Shown here in pieces: positions 1 through 9,009 of a stretch of 40,903 nucleotides of DNA. The notes below the pieces were generated by a model. The model ran no database searches and was not told the origin of the DNA. It worked only from the letters and a program-made list of their open reading frames with translations. The first letter of the stretch is position 1. Every line of letters begins with the position of its first letter. A program made the translations under genes and the position numbers. Origin of the DNA: an uncultured Myxococcales bacterium (GTDB taxonomy: Bacteria; Myxococcota; Myxococcia; Myxococcales; Myxococcaceae); assembly GCA_903911905.1 (NCBI GenBank), contig CAIWFK010000443.1, positions 1-40,903 on the forward strand, in the 5' to 3' direction.

Positions 1-999
1 CGTCATGCGGCGCTGCGCCGCCAGTTGCAACGTCGCCGCGCGCTGGGCCGGGTCCCGGCGGGTGTCGAGCTCGGCCTCGTCGAGCGCGGCCACCATCGCC
101 TGCACCGACGAGAAGCGCGCCTTGGGGTCCTTCTCGAGGCAGCGGCGCATCACCAGCTCGAGCTCCATCGGCACGGTGTTGTCGGGGTTGACCTCACCCA
201 GCCAGGGCAGCGGCGACTGAATGTGGTGAACGATGACTTCGATGGCCGTCTTGCCGGTGAAGGGCACCTGCCCGCAGAGCATGCGGAAGAGCATCACGCC
301 CATCGCGTACACGTCGGACTGCACCGACGCTTCGCCCCGCGCCTGCTCGGGTGCCATGTAGGTCGGCGAGCCCATCACCACGCTGGTGCGGGTGACCTCG
401 TCGTCCTTCGCGCTCGAGCCGAGCATCGGCTTGGCCAGCCCGAAGTCGAGCAGCTTGACCCATTCGGTCGGCCCTTCGCCCAGCACGAAGCAGTTGGCGG
501 GCTTCAGGTCGCGGTGCACCAGCCCCAGCTCGTGGGCGAAGGCCAGGCCTGCCGCCATCTGCCGGGTGAGCGTGAGCGCGCGGGCCCAGGGCAACAGCTT
601 CTCGGCCTCGAGCAGCGCGGCCAGGGTGCGGCCCTGCAGCAGCTCCATGGCGATGAAGTGTGTGCCGTCGCTCTCGCCGGTGTCGAGCACCTCGACGATG
701 TTGGCGTGCGCCAGCCGGGTCGAGAGCCGCGCCTCGCGCAGGAATCGCTCGCGGTAGGCCGGGTCCTTCGCGGGGTCGAAGCGGGGGTCGAGCACCTTGA
801 CCGCCACTTCGCGCGCCGCAGCGAGATCGGTCGCGCGGTAGACCGTGCCCATGCCGCCGCCACCCACCACGTCGACCAGTTGGTAGCGCTGCGCGAGCAC
901 CTGGCCCGTCAGGTCGCGCATCGCCGACGGGTGCGCGGGCGTGCGCGCAGGGTCGACGAGGTCGATCGACACGGCGAACTCGCCGGAGACGGGCTCCAT
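1..999 (-). CDS. Ser/Thr protein kinase (partial, C-terminus beyond window)
   Basis: Eukaryotic-type (Hanks) Ser/Thr kinase running off the left edge; 333 codons are present. I chose ATG at 999, giving MEPVSGEF. About 35 residues later come the glycine loop (GGGGMGTVY), the ATP-binding lysine (EVAVKVLD), the catalytic loop HRDLKPANC, DFGLA and the APEQ motif, so the catalytic core is complete and should be active. The kinase domain ends near residue 310, followed by a polar, Arg/Ala-rich start of the next segment. What follows (typically a TM helix and sensor or TPRs in myxobacteria) lies outside the window. It is divergent from the small ORF at 1154. Target and signal are unknown. Confidence 0.93.
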   Translation of the reverse strand, partial: MEPVSGEFAVSIDLVDPARTPAHPSAMRDLTGQVLAQRYQLVDVVGGGGMGTVYRATDLAAAREVAVKVLDPRFDPAKDPAYRERFLREARLSTRLAHANIVEVLDTGESDGTHFIAMELLQGRTLAALLEAEKLLPWARALTLTRQMAAGLAFAHELGLVHRDLKPANCFVLGEGPTEWVKLLDFGLAKPMLGSSAKDDEVTRTSVVMGSPTYMAPEQARGEASVQSDVYAMGVMLFRMLCGQVPFTGKTAIEVIVHHIQSPLPWLGEVNPDNTVPMELELVMRRCLEKDPKARFSSVQAMVAALDEAELDTRRDPAQRAATLQLAAQRRMT

Positions 1000-1108
1000 G
1001 ACGACTTCGTCGCACAGGTGTCGAACCCGTTTCAATGGCGCTGTCTGGCAAGGGGCCCGACCGGTCTGGAAATTGACGCGCGGCGAATTGCACGTCTGAT
1101 CAGCCTCT

Positions 1109-1130
1109 GACAGCCCTGCAGCGGGCTGTC
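1109..1130. promoter_or_regulatory. Perfect 8-bp inverted repeat in divergent intergenic region
   Basis: Arms GACAGCCC (1109-1116) and GGGCTGTC (1123-1130) are exact reverse complements around a 6-base centre. The repeat lies between the divergent kinase (starts 999) and the 59-aa ORF (starts 1154). There is no T tract, so a terminator is unlikely. A dyad operator or an RNA hairpin in the leader of the small ORF is possible. Confidence 0.4.
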
Positions 1131-1153
1131 GCACACCGGAAGGGGAGCACCAC

Positions 1154-1333
1154 ATGACCGAGACCACCGAGCAGAAGCCCACCATGGAACGCCGTGAGCG
1201 CCGCACCCCCAGGGCCCCGGCCTGGGGCGAGCTGGTGGTCGAATCGGCCTGGCGGCCCAGCGACCGGCCGCTGGTGCAGTCCGAAGGCTGGCTCATCGCC
1301 CACGGCTACGCCCCCGAGCGCCGCGAGCGCTGA
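1154..1333 (+). CDS. Small hypothetical protein, 59 aa
   Basis: Begins MTETTEQKPTMERRERR and ends with a Tyr-Ala-Pro-Glu-Arg-Arg-Glu-Arg tail. A purine-rich site (GGAAGGGGAG, 1139-1147) sits seven bases before the ATG, which is one of the better ribosome binding sites in the window. Third positions are almost all G or C, like its neighbours, supporting real coding. The protein is charged at both ends with a Trp-containing hydrophobic middle (AWGELVVESAWRP) and has no signal peptide or TM segment. It lies 45 bases before the ABC transporter operon on the same strand and may be co-transcribed. I do not recognise a family. Confidence 0.6.
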   Translation: MTETTEQKPTMERRERRTPRAPAWGELVVESAWRPSDRPLVQSEGWLIAHGYAPERRER

Positions 1334-1363
1334 AAGCCAGCGGCGCTCCGGCTGGCGGTGGCG

Positions 1364-1375
1364 TAGGGTCGACCC
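1364..1375 (+). promoter_or_regulatory. -10-like TAGGGT overlapping palindrome GGGTCGACCC
   Basis: TAGGGT (1364-1369) fits a TAnnnT -10 box and overlaps a perfect 10-bp palindrome, GGGTCGACCC (1366-1375), just before the GTG start at 1379. If used as a promoter the leader would be only a few bases. The palindrome could be an operator, although it contains a SalI-type GTCGAC hexamer that is common by chance in this GC-rich genome. No convincing -35 box is seen. Confidence 0.3.
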
Positions 1376-1378
1376 GAC

Positions 1379-2860
1379 GTGATCGAGCTGGCCCACCTCA
1401 CCAAGCAGTTCGGCGGCGTGACCGCACTCGACGACGTGTCGCTGCGCATCGACGCGGGCGAACGCCTGGCCCTGGTCGGTGAGAACGGCGCTGGCAAGTC
1501 GTCGTTGATGAACGTGCTCTACGGGCTCTACCAGCCCGATTCGGGCACCATCTCGTTCGACGGCGTTCCCACCCGGCTGCGCACGCCCGCAGCTGCGCTG
1601 GCCCGCGGCGTGGGCATGGTGCACCAGCACTTCACGCTCGTGCCCACGCTCAGCGTCGCCGAGAACGTGGTGCTCGGGCACGAGCCGCGCCGAGGCCTCG
1701 GGCTCGACCTGTCGCGCGCCCGCACCGAGGTCGCGGCCACCTGCGCCTCGCTGGGCTTCGAACTCGACCCCCGCGCGCTGGTCTCGTCGCTCACCGTCGG
1801 CAGCCAGCAGAAGGTGGAAATCGTCAAGGCGCTGCACCGCGGCGTGAAGACCCTGGTGCTCGACGAACCCACCGCGGTGCTCACGCCCCAGGAAGCCACC
1901 GAGCTCTTCGCCGTCACCCGCACGCTCTCGGAGCGCGGGCTGACCGTCATCCTCATCAGCCACAAGCTCAAGGAGGTGCTGACCTTCGCCACCCGCATCG
2001 CGGTCATGCGCCGCGGTCGCAAGGTGACCGAGGTCAGCCCGCAGGGCACCACCCCCGAAGCGCTCGCCGAGGCGATGATCGGTCGCGCCGCGCCGGTGGG
2101 GTCGCACGCGCCGGCCACCCCGGGCCCGGTCGTGCTCTCGCTGCACCAGGTCTGTTCGCAGGGCCTGGTCGACGTCTCGCTCGAGCTGCGGGCCGGAGAG
2201 ATTCTGGGCATCGCCGGCGTCGACGGCAACGGCCAGCGCGAGCTCACCGAGGTCGTCACCGGGCTGCGGCCCTTCACCAGCGGGGTGCTCACCGTCGCCG
2301 GCCAGCGCGTCGACCGCCTCGACCCCGCGCGCGCCCGGGCGCTCGGCGTGGCCCACGTGCCCGAAGACCGCCTGCGCCGGGCGCTGGTCGCCGACCTCAC
2401 CGTCGAAGAAAACGTCTCACTCGGGCGTCACACCCAGCCGCCCTTCGCGAAAGGCCCGCGCATCGACTTCGCCGGCCGACGCGCCCGCACGCTCGAGCTG
2501 GTGAACGCCAACGACGTGCGTCCGCCGACGCCCACCCTGCGGGGCGGTGCGCTCTCGGGCGGCAATCAGCAGAAGCTGGTGGTGGCGCGCGAGCTCGACG
2601 CGAAGCCGAAGCTGTTGGTCGTCAATCAACCCACGCGGGGGCTCGACATCGCCGCGGTCGAGGCGGTGCGGGAACGCCTGCGCGCCCAGCGACTCGAGGG
2701 GTGCGGCGTGCTGCTGGTCTCGCTCGACCTCGACGAGGTGCTGGCGCTGGCCGACCGGCTGGTGGTCTTCGCTCGCGGTCGCGCGGTGGCCACCTTCGAG
2801 CGGGCCACCTTCGACGAGCGGCTCATCGGCCAGCACATGCTGGGAGTGGCCCATGCGTGA
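1379..2860 (+). CDS. Nucleoside/simple-sugar ABC transporter, duplicated ATPase subunit (NupO/YufO-like)
   Basis: 493-aa double ABC ATPase that energises a BMP-type (purine nucleoside) importer at the inner membrane. The first half has Walker A GENGAGKSS (about residue 33), a signature region LTVGSQQKVE and Walker B VLDEPTAVL. The second half has a degenerate Walker A (GVDGNGQRE), a canonical LSGGNQQK signature and a Walker B ending in NQPTRGLD, where the usual Asp-Glu is Asn-Gln. This asymmetry is normal for RbsA/NupO-type ATPases. The start is GTG 1379 with a weak Shine-Dalgarno site. The stop overlaps the next permease by 8 bases. The binding protein is not in this operon; a candidate is at 35990-37132. 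Confidence 0.93.
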   Translation: MIELAHLTKQFGGVTALDDVSLRIDAGERLALVGENGAGKSSLMNVLYGLYQPDSGTISFDGVPTRLRTPAAALARGVGMVHQHFTLVPTLSVAENVVLGHEPRRGLGLDLSRARTEVAATCASLGFELDPRALVSSLTVGSQQKVEIVKALHRGVKTLVLDEPTAVLTPQEATELFAVTRTLSERGLTVILISHKLKEVLTFATRIAVMRRGRKVTEVSPQGTTPEALAEAMIGRAAPVGSHAPATPGPVVLSLHQVCSQGLVDVSLELRAGEILGIAGVDGNGQRELTEVVTGLRPFTSGVLTVAGQRVDRLDPARARALGVAHVPEDRLRRALVADLTVEENVSLGRHTQPPFAKGPRIDFAGRRARTLELVNANDVRPPTPTLRGGALSGGNQQKLVVARELDAKPKLLVVNQPTRGLDIAAVEAVRERLRAQRLEGCGVLLVSLDLDEVLALADRLVVFARGRAVATFERATFDERLIGQHMLGVAHA

Positions 2861-3956
2861 ACGGCTGCGCGCCATGGTGCCCTCGGTGGTCCCCATCGTC
2901 CTCTCGCTGGTCGGGTGCTTCCTGGCGGTGGTGGTGTTGCGCGGTTGGTCGGTGGCCTTCGACGCGTTCGGGGCGATGTTCGCCGGTGCCTTCGGCGACT
3001 GGCCGAAGTTCGTCGACCAGGGCAACGCGGGGCTGGTGCTGCGGCCGCTCGGCGAAGCCGGCAACAAGGCCGCCATTCTGACCCTGACCGGGCTCTCGGT
3101 CGCGGTGGCCTTCCGGGTCGGGCTCTTCAACATCGGGGCCCAGGGCCAGTTGACGGTGGGGGCGCTCGCTGCGGCGGTGGTGGGCGCGAAGGTCGACCTG
3201 CCCGCCGTGGTGCACCTGCCGCTGTGCCTGCTCGCTGCGGCCGTGGCTGGCGCGGGGTGGGCGGCGTTGCCTGCCGTGCTCAAGACCACCCGCGGCGTGC
3301 ACGAGGTCATCAGCACCATCATGATGAATTGGATCGCCGTCAGCCTGGTCGAGAACTGGCTGGTGGTGGGGCCACTCAAAGCCAGCGCGAGTGGCGTCAA
3401 TTCCATCAGCGGCACCGACCAGATTGCCGCGAGCGCCGAATTGCCCAGGCTCTTCGAAGGCGGTTCGCGGCTCAACGCGGGGCTGGTGCTGGCCGTGCTC
3501 GCGGCGCTGGTGGTGTGGGCCTTCTTCGGCCGGCTGACCCGCGGCTTCGGGTGGCGCGTGGTGGGGCTCAACCCCGAAGCGGCCCGCGCGGCCGGCGTCG
3601 AGGTGGGCCAGGTGGTGGTGCAGGCCATGCTGGTGGCGGGCGCGCTGGCCGGCGTCGCTGGCGCGGTGCTGGTGCTGGGCACCGAGCAGAAATACCCGAC
3701 CACCCTGGGCGCACCCTACGGGTTCGACGGCATCGCCATGGCGCTGCTGGGGCAGGGTGATGCACTGGGCGTGCTGGTGACCTCGCTGGTCTTCGGAGCG
3801 CTGCGCGCGGGCGGCACGCGGCTGCAGTTGTTCGGCGTGCACAAGAGCTTCCCCGAGCTCATTCAGGGCTTCGCGCTGTTGTTGGTCGCCGCGCGGCTGG
3901 TGTGGGAACGGCTGGCGCGCCGCCTGCTTCCAGACCGGGAGCCGAAGCATGGGTGA
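2853..3956 (+). CDS. ABC transporter permease (NupP/YufP-like)
   Basis: 367-aa integral membrane permease of the branched-chain/ribose type (BPD_transp_2). ATG 2853 lies inside the end of the ATPase gene (8-base overlap), which implies translational coupling. It has about eight to ten hydrophobic segments, beginning with VPIVLSLVGCFLAVVVL. The family's central part is present (GLFNIGAQGQL, then GVHEVISTIMMNWIA), and this region contacts the ATPase. The cytoplasmic loop near TRGFGWRVVGLNPEAARAAG is also typical. With the next gene it forms the heterodimeric channel for the substrate, probably nucleosides. Confidence 0.93.
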   Translation: MRERLRAMVPSVVPIVLSLVGCFLAVVVLRGWSVAFDAFGAMFAGAFGDWPKFVDQGNAGLVLRPLGEAGNKAAILTLTGLSVAVAFRVGLFNIGAQGQLTVGALAAAVVGAKVDLPAVVHLPLCLLAAAVAGAGWAALPAVLKTTRGVHEVISTIMMNWIAVSLVENWLVVGPLKASASGVNSISGTDQIAASAELPRLFEGGSRLNAGLVLAVLAALVVWAFFGRLTRGFGWRVVGLNPEAARAAGVEVGQVVVQAMLVAGALAGVAGAVLVLGTEQKYPTTLGAPYGFDGIAMALLGQGDALGVLVTSLVFGALRAGGTRLQLFGVHKSFPELIQGFALLLVAARLVWERLARRLLPDREPKHG

Positions 3957-4830
3957 GCTGCTCCGCTCGCTGGTCAGTTCGGTGCTCGACGCCGCGCCTC
4001 CACTCATCTTCGCCGCGCTGGGCGCCACGCTCAGCGAGCGCTCGGGCGTGGTCAACGTGGGCGTCGAGGGCATGATGCGTGCGGGGGCCTTCGTGGCGGC
4101 CGTCGCCGCGCTCGCCATGCCCACGCCGCTGGCGGTGGTGGTCGGCATGGCGGCCGGAGCACTGGTGGCCTCGGTGCACGCCGTGCTCACCATTCGGCTG
4201 CGCTGCGACCAGGTCGTCTCGGGCATGGCCATCAACCTGGTGATGCTCGCGCTGGGCACCTTTCTGCTCGAGGCGCTCTTCTCGTCGCCCTCGTCGACGC
4301 CGCCCATCACCCAGTTGCCTGGTTGGGCTGGTCACCCGGTGACCACGTGGCTGGCCTTCGCGCTGCCGGTGTTGGTGCACCTGGCGCTGACCCGTACCGC
4401 GTGGGGCCTGCGGGTGCGGGCGGCTGGCGAGAAGCCGCAGGCGGTGGCGGTGATGGGCGTTCGGGTGGGCTGGCTTCGCGCGGGGGCGGTGCTGGCCTCG
4501 GGAGCGCTCGCGGGGCTGGGCGGCGCGGTGTTGTCGACCGCCACGCTGGACCGCTTCGAGCACCACATGCCGACGGGCCTGGGCTTCATGGCGGTGGCGG
4601 CGATGGTCTTCGGCCGGTGGACGCCGCTGGGGGCGACCGCGGCCGCGGTGTTCTTCGCCTTCGGTGATGCGCTGCGCATCAGCCTGGGCTCGTCGGCCCC
4701 GGGCCTGATGCCGCAGGGCGTGTTGCTGGCGCTGCCCTACCTGCTGACGCTGGTGGTGCTGGCGGTGAGCGGGCAACGGAGCGCCGCGCCGGCTGCGCTG
4801 GGGGTCGCCTGGGACCCCGAGGTGCGCTGA
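3949..4830 (+). CDS. ABC transporter permease (NupQ/YufQ-like)
   Basis: 293-aa second permease of the same importer. It opens with MGELLRSLVSSVLDAAPPL and then carries the diagnostic TLSERSGVVNVGVEGMM segment of the NupQ/YufQ branch. About eight hydrophobic helices follow, with a cytoplasmic loop LRVRAAGEKPQAVAVMGV. It overlaps the previous permease by 8 bases, so ATPase and both permeases form one tightly coupled operon. Transcription appears to end before the kinase at 4917; the 86-base gap shows no obvious hairpin with a T tract. Confidence 0.93.
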   Translation: MGELLRSLVSSVLDAAPPLIFAALGATLSERSGVVNVGVEGMMRAGAFVAAVAALAMPTPLAVVVGMAAGALVASVHAVLTIRLRCDQVVSGMAINLVMLALGTFLLEALFSSPSSTPPITQLPGWAGHPVTTWLAFALPVLVHLALTRTAWGLRVRAAGEKPQAVAVMGVRVGWLRAGAVLASGALAGLGGAVLSTATLDRFEHHMPTGLGFMAVAAMVFGRWTPLGATAAAVFFAFGDALRISLGSSAPGLMPQGVLLALPYLLTLVVLAVSGQRSAAPAALGVAWDPEVR

Positions 4831-4916
4831 GGTGCGAGGTCGGGTGAGGGCCCCGCGCGAGCGAAACTGAACTACCGTCGTCCCACGCCCGGTGGTCGCT
4901 CGAAAGGGGGCGCTGT

Positions 4917-7900
4917 CTGACCAGTCGCTATCAGGTGGTTCGCAAGCTGGCCACCGGAGGCATGGCCGAGGTGTTCCTCGCGCGGGCCACGGGCCCCGCC
5001 GGCTTCGAGAAGACGCTGGTGGTCAAACGCATTCTGCCCCAGCTCGCCGCACGCGAGAGCTTCGTCGAGATGTTCCTGGCCGAGGCGCGCATCGCCGCGC
5101 AGCTCTCGCACCAGAACATCGTGCAGATCTTCGACTTCGGTGAAGAAGACGGCACCTGGTTCATCTCGATGGAGTTCATCGACGGGGTGAACCTGCGTTC
5201 GCTCTCGCGCTGGCTCAAGGAGGTCGGCCCCAGCTCGCCCGCGATGGCCGCGCGCATCGTGATGGAGGCGTGCGAGGGGCTGGCCTATGCGCACGAGTTC
5301 GTCGACCCGACCACCGGCGCGCCGATGGGGCTGGTGCACCGCGACGTGAGCCCCGAGAACCTCATGCTCACCCGCACCGGCGGGGTGAAGGTGCTCGACT
5401 TCGGCATCGCGCGCGTTCAGGGCGAAGATCACGGCACGCGCTCGGGGCTGCTCAAGGGGAAGATCGCCTACATGCCCGTCGAGCAGCTGCGGGGCGAAGA
5501 ACTCGACCGTCGCGCCGACGTGTACGCGCTGGGCGTGGTGCTCTACCAACTGCTCTCGGGCCACCGGCCGTGGGAAAAAGGGTCGGAGGTCGCGCTCATC
5601 ACCTCGATCCTCAACGACCCGCCCACGCCGCTGACCGCCTGGGTTCCCCAGGTGCCGCCCGCGCTGGTCACCATCGTCGAGCGTGCGACCGCCCGCGAGC
5701 GCGACCTGCGCTTCGCCGACTGCCGGGCGCTGCGATTGGCACTCGAACGCTTCATCGCCTCGACGGGCCGCCCCCCGTCGACGAGCGACCTCGCCACCAT
5801 GGCCGGCCGCGCGCTCGAGGCCGAACTCGCGCGCCAGGCCGCCACCGGGTTTGATTCGCGCAGCGGCAGCGCGAGCCGTTCGGAAAGCGTCAGTCAGGCC
5901 CGCTCGGGGGCTTCGCTCGACGCTGACTTCTCGAATGACGAGCACACCGAGCCCGGCGTCGAAGACGGCCCCGTCGCGGCGCCGCCCGCAGAGGACTTCG
6001 ACACGTCCGACGAGCCGCCGACCCTGGTCAACGGGCCGCCGAGCGCCACGCCTCGTGCGACGCCCACGGTGCAGGCTCGGGTCGGGGCTCCTGCCGAGCC
6101 GCCGTTCGTCAGGCGCGCGACGGGGCTGCTGGGGGCGTCGCCCTCCACTTCGAGTGGGCGAGCGGCGAGATCGTCGAACGAGCCGACAGGACCGTCGACC
6201 GAGCCCCTCTCGTCGTCGCCCTCTCGGGTGGCCGCGCCGTCCCAGTCGCTGCACCTGCTGCCCACGCAGCCGGGCTTCGTTCCTTCCGGCCCGGTGCTTC
6301 CAACGCTGTCTGCGGCCGAGCTCCTGCCTGAAGACCCCGTCGTTCCTCCGGCGGCCGCGCCAGTTTCTGCCTCGCCCAGCGTCGAGCCGTCGCGGCCGCC
6401 ACGCTCGTTGGCACCGTCTGCCTTCGGCCCGACTGGCGCCGGTGCTCGACCTCCGACGGGCCCGCTGGGAAAGCCCGGCCCGCGCCCGTCGGCGCCGACA
6501 CTCGCCCCACCGGTGTTCAGCCCGACGGAGGCCGGTGCGAAGCCGACCGCGCCGCCAGGTGCGCCTGCGCCCCGTCCCCAGTCATCGGCGCCGTTCTCCC
6601 TCGCGGCGGACCCTGTCCTTCCCGCGCGCGAGTCGCTCCCGCCTCGTCAGAGCGCCCCCGTTCCGGTTCCCTCGCTCTCTGCGCGAGCACCGTCGAGCAC
6701 CACCCTGACGACCGCGCGGCCGTCGCCCGAGGGTCTGGGCGATGCGTCGTCGCTCGGCCACACCCGCAAGGTCGTCGCCCCGATGGCGGTGCTCGCCGCG
6801 TTGCGGGACCAGGCGACGGGCGACCGTTCGCAGCAGGTCCTTCGTCGCTTCCCTGCCATCGCCGCGCGGCTGATGGAGCTCTCGCCCGACCTGCGCCCGC
6901 GCCTGACCCAGACCGTCGCGGCGCTGGTCGACGCGGCCCTGGTGTCCGACGAGCACGGGCTGCTGGTGAAGTTCCTCGAGTACTTCGACCTGAAGGGCGG
7001 CCCCTTCGCCCAGGCGTTGCGCGCCGAGCTGGGCCACCCCCTGCGCGTGCTGTGGCTCGTCGAGCGGCTGCGGGTGGGCCTGCCGCCCTCCGGTTCGGGG
7101 CTCGTCACCTGGCTGGGCGCGCTGGGGCCACCCATCGTGCCGTTGCTGCTCTGGGCGCTCGAGCAATGCGACGCAGGGCCAGGTCAAGACACGCTGGCCC
7201 GGGCGCTGGGACTCGCGCTCGGCGGCTCGCTGGGGCCGGTGGTCGAGCGACTCGAGGCGCCCGGGGCCACCACCGTCGCCGCGCTCTGTTGTGCGCTCGA
7301 AGCCAGCGGTGCCGTCGAACGCAAGGCCGTCTTCCAGCGGCTGCTGGGCCGGCGTGACGTTGCGCTCACCCGGCAGGTGATGACTGGCCGCGTGCGCGCC
7401 GGCGGCGCCGAGGTCTCGGGCCTGCTCGAGGCGGCGCTGGGTGATCGCGACGAGGCGGTGCGCGTGCACGCCGTGTCGCTGATTTCGAGCCTCGACGACC
7501 GGCGCCTGCTGGCCTCGATGCTGACCCAGGTGCTGCAGCCAGCCTTCGACAAGCGCACCGACGACGAGCGCAGCGCGTGGTGGGTCGCGCTGCTGTCGGC
7601 CGCCAACGCCACTGCCGCGCTCGCCGCCGCCAGCGAGCAGCTTGAGCAGAAGACCGCGTTGCTCACGCGCAAGCGCTCGGTGGCCGTCAAGCTCGCCGTC
7701 GTCGCCGGCCTGAGGGCCTCGGGTGCCGAAGGGGCACGGGCCCTGCTCGAGCGCACCGCGGCCAACAAGACCCAGCCCGACGAGGTGTCGGCAGCGGCCC
7801 GCGCCGCGCTGGCCCCCCCGCCCCACCGCCCGGCGTCCGACCGCCTGTCCATCGAGCAGCGCGCGCAACTGCGCCGAGCCCTGGTGCTCGAGCTGGCCAT

Positions 7901-8958
7901 GCTCACCCGCGCGATGACCGTGGTCGACGTGGCTGGCGGGCAGCTCGACCCGGCGATGGAGCGGCTGCGCGCGACGCTGCGCTCGCTGGTGTTGCAGGAC
8001 GGCAAGCTCGAGGTGACGGTGAAGCCCGACGGCGTGGCGGTCAATGGCGCCCTCGTGCCGCTGCGACTGAAGCTCGACGACGAACGGAACGACGACTGGG
8101 CGCCCGCAGTCGCGAAGCTGCTCCACGCGCGCGACCTGCAGGGGTTCGCCATCGACGGCCCGTTGCCGGTGGCCGAGCTGCGCGCGTTCCTGATTCAGTG
8201 GTTCGACCCCGAGGGCGCGTCGTCGCGCGCTCCGCACGTGCGCGTGGCGACCTTCAGTGGCCGGGCGGTGCCGGCGGCGCCCCTGCCGGTCGCCAACCCG
8301 GCGCCGCCGTCGCTCGAGGCCTGGAAGGGCGCGTTCGGCTTTCTGCTCGCCCAGCGTGACGAGCTTCGCGAGGGGCGCCTGCCCACGTTGGGCTCGCTCG
8401 ACGGCTTCCTCGAACAGTGGTCGCGGCTCTACCTGGGGGGGGGCGGTCAGGTGCTGGCGGTGACGCCCGCGCCGGGGCGCGACGACGAGTTCGCGGTGCA
8501 CGCAGTGAACACCGCCTGCCTGGCCATGGCCTTCGCTGGCGACCTCGAGCTGGGTGGGGCCACCGTGCGCGAGGTGGCCGAGCTCGCCTTGTGCGGCGCC
8601 CTGGCCGAGCAGGGGCGTGCCGCCCGAGCGTCGACCCGCGCCTGGCGTCGGGCTGCCCGAAGACCTGGGGCTGCGCATGTCGCTGCTCTTCCTGGGGCAG
8701 GTGCCCCACCGCCGCGCGGCCTCGTATTCGGTCGCCGCGCACGACCTGTGTGGGCCCGCGGGCTCGAGCCGGCGGCCGGGCGTGGTCTCGACCATCGTCG
8801 CGCTCGCCGAAGCGTGGGACTCGGTGGCCCTGCGTGGCGCGGTGGGCCACCTGAAGGCGCTCGACCAGCTCAATGGCCCCTTGCGCAAACGCTTCGTGCC
8901 CGAGCTGCTCGACCTCTTCCTGCGCTGGGCGAAGGTGCAGTTGGTCGGCACGCGGTGA
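4917..8958 (+). CDS. Ser/Thr kinase - HEAT-like - degenerate HD-like multidomain protein, apparent frameshift at 8612-8615
   Basis: If one G of the run 8612-8615 is removed the protein is about 1346 aa. The kinase core (residues 1-275) has LATGGMAEVF, LVVKRIL, HRDVSPENL, DFGIA and MPVEQ. A Pro/Ser/Ala-rich linker (about 290-620) follows, then helical HEAT-like repeats (about 640-970). The C-terminal region has a spacing like HD-GYP domains (HAVNTACLAMAFAGDLELGG, later VVSTIVALAEAWDSV) but lacks the HD and GYP metal ligands. Read as given, the frame leaves at CAGGGGCGTG and runs to 8999 in Arg-rich nonsense, while a frame opened one base later restores sensible sequence to 8958. The first ATG/GTG (4935) cuts close to the glycine loop. 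CTG 4917, six bases after AAAGGGGG, would give the family-like (M)TSRYQVVRKLATGG. Confidence 0.85.
8435..8443 (+). repeat. Run of nine G
   Basis: Nine consecutive G within the kinase-HEAT-HD gene, encoding part of a Gly stretch (YLGGGGQV). The reading frame is sensible on both sides, so the length shown is the in-frame one. It is the longest homopolymer I noticed and a place where slippage or sequencing error is likely. Confidence 0.85.
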
Positions 8959-9009
8959 GGCCCGGTCGGCATGAGGTGTTTTGGGCGGCAGCCTGCTAGG
9001 GAAGGGGGA

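Noticed and set aside
25-1110. 361-codon plus-strand frame over the first kinase
   Set aside because: The minus strand has all kinase motifs in order; the plus frame is a His-rich shadow.
4831-4916. Terminator after the ABC transporter operon
   Set aside because: GC-rich, but no hairpin followed by a T tract is found.
8435-8443. G9 run as the site of the kinase frameshift
   Set aside because: The frame is sensible on both sides of it; the break occurs about 170 bases later at 8612-8615.
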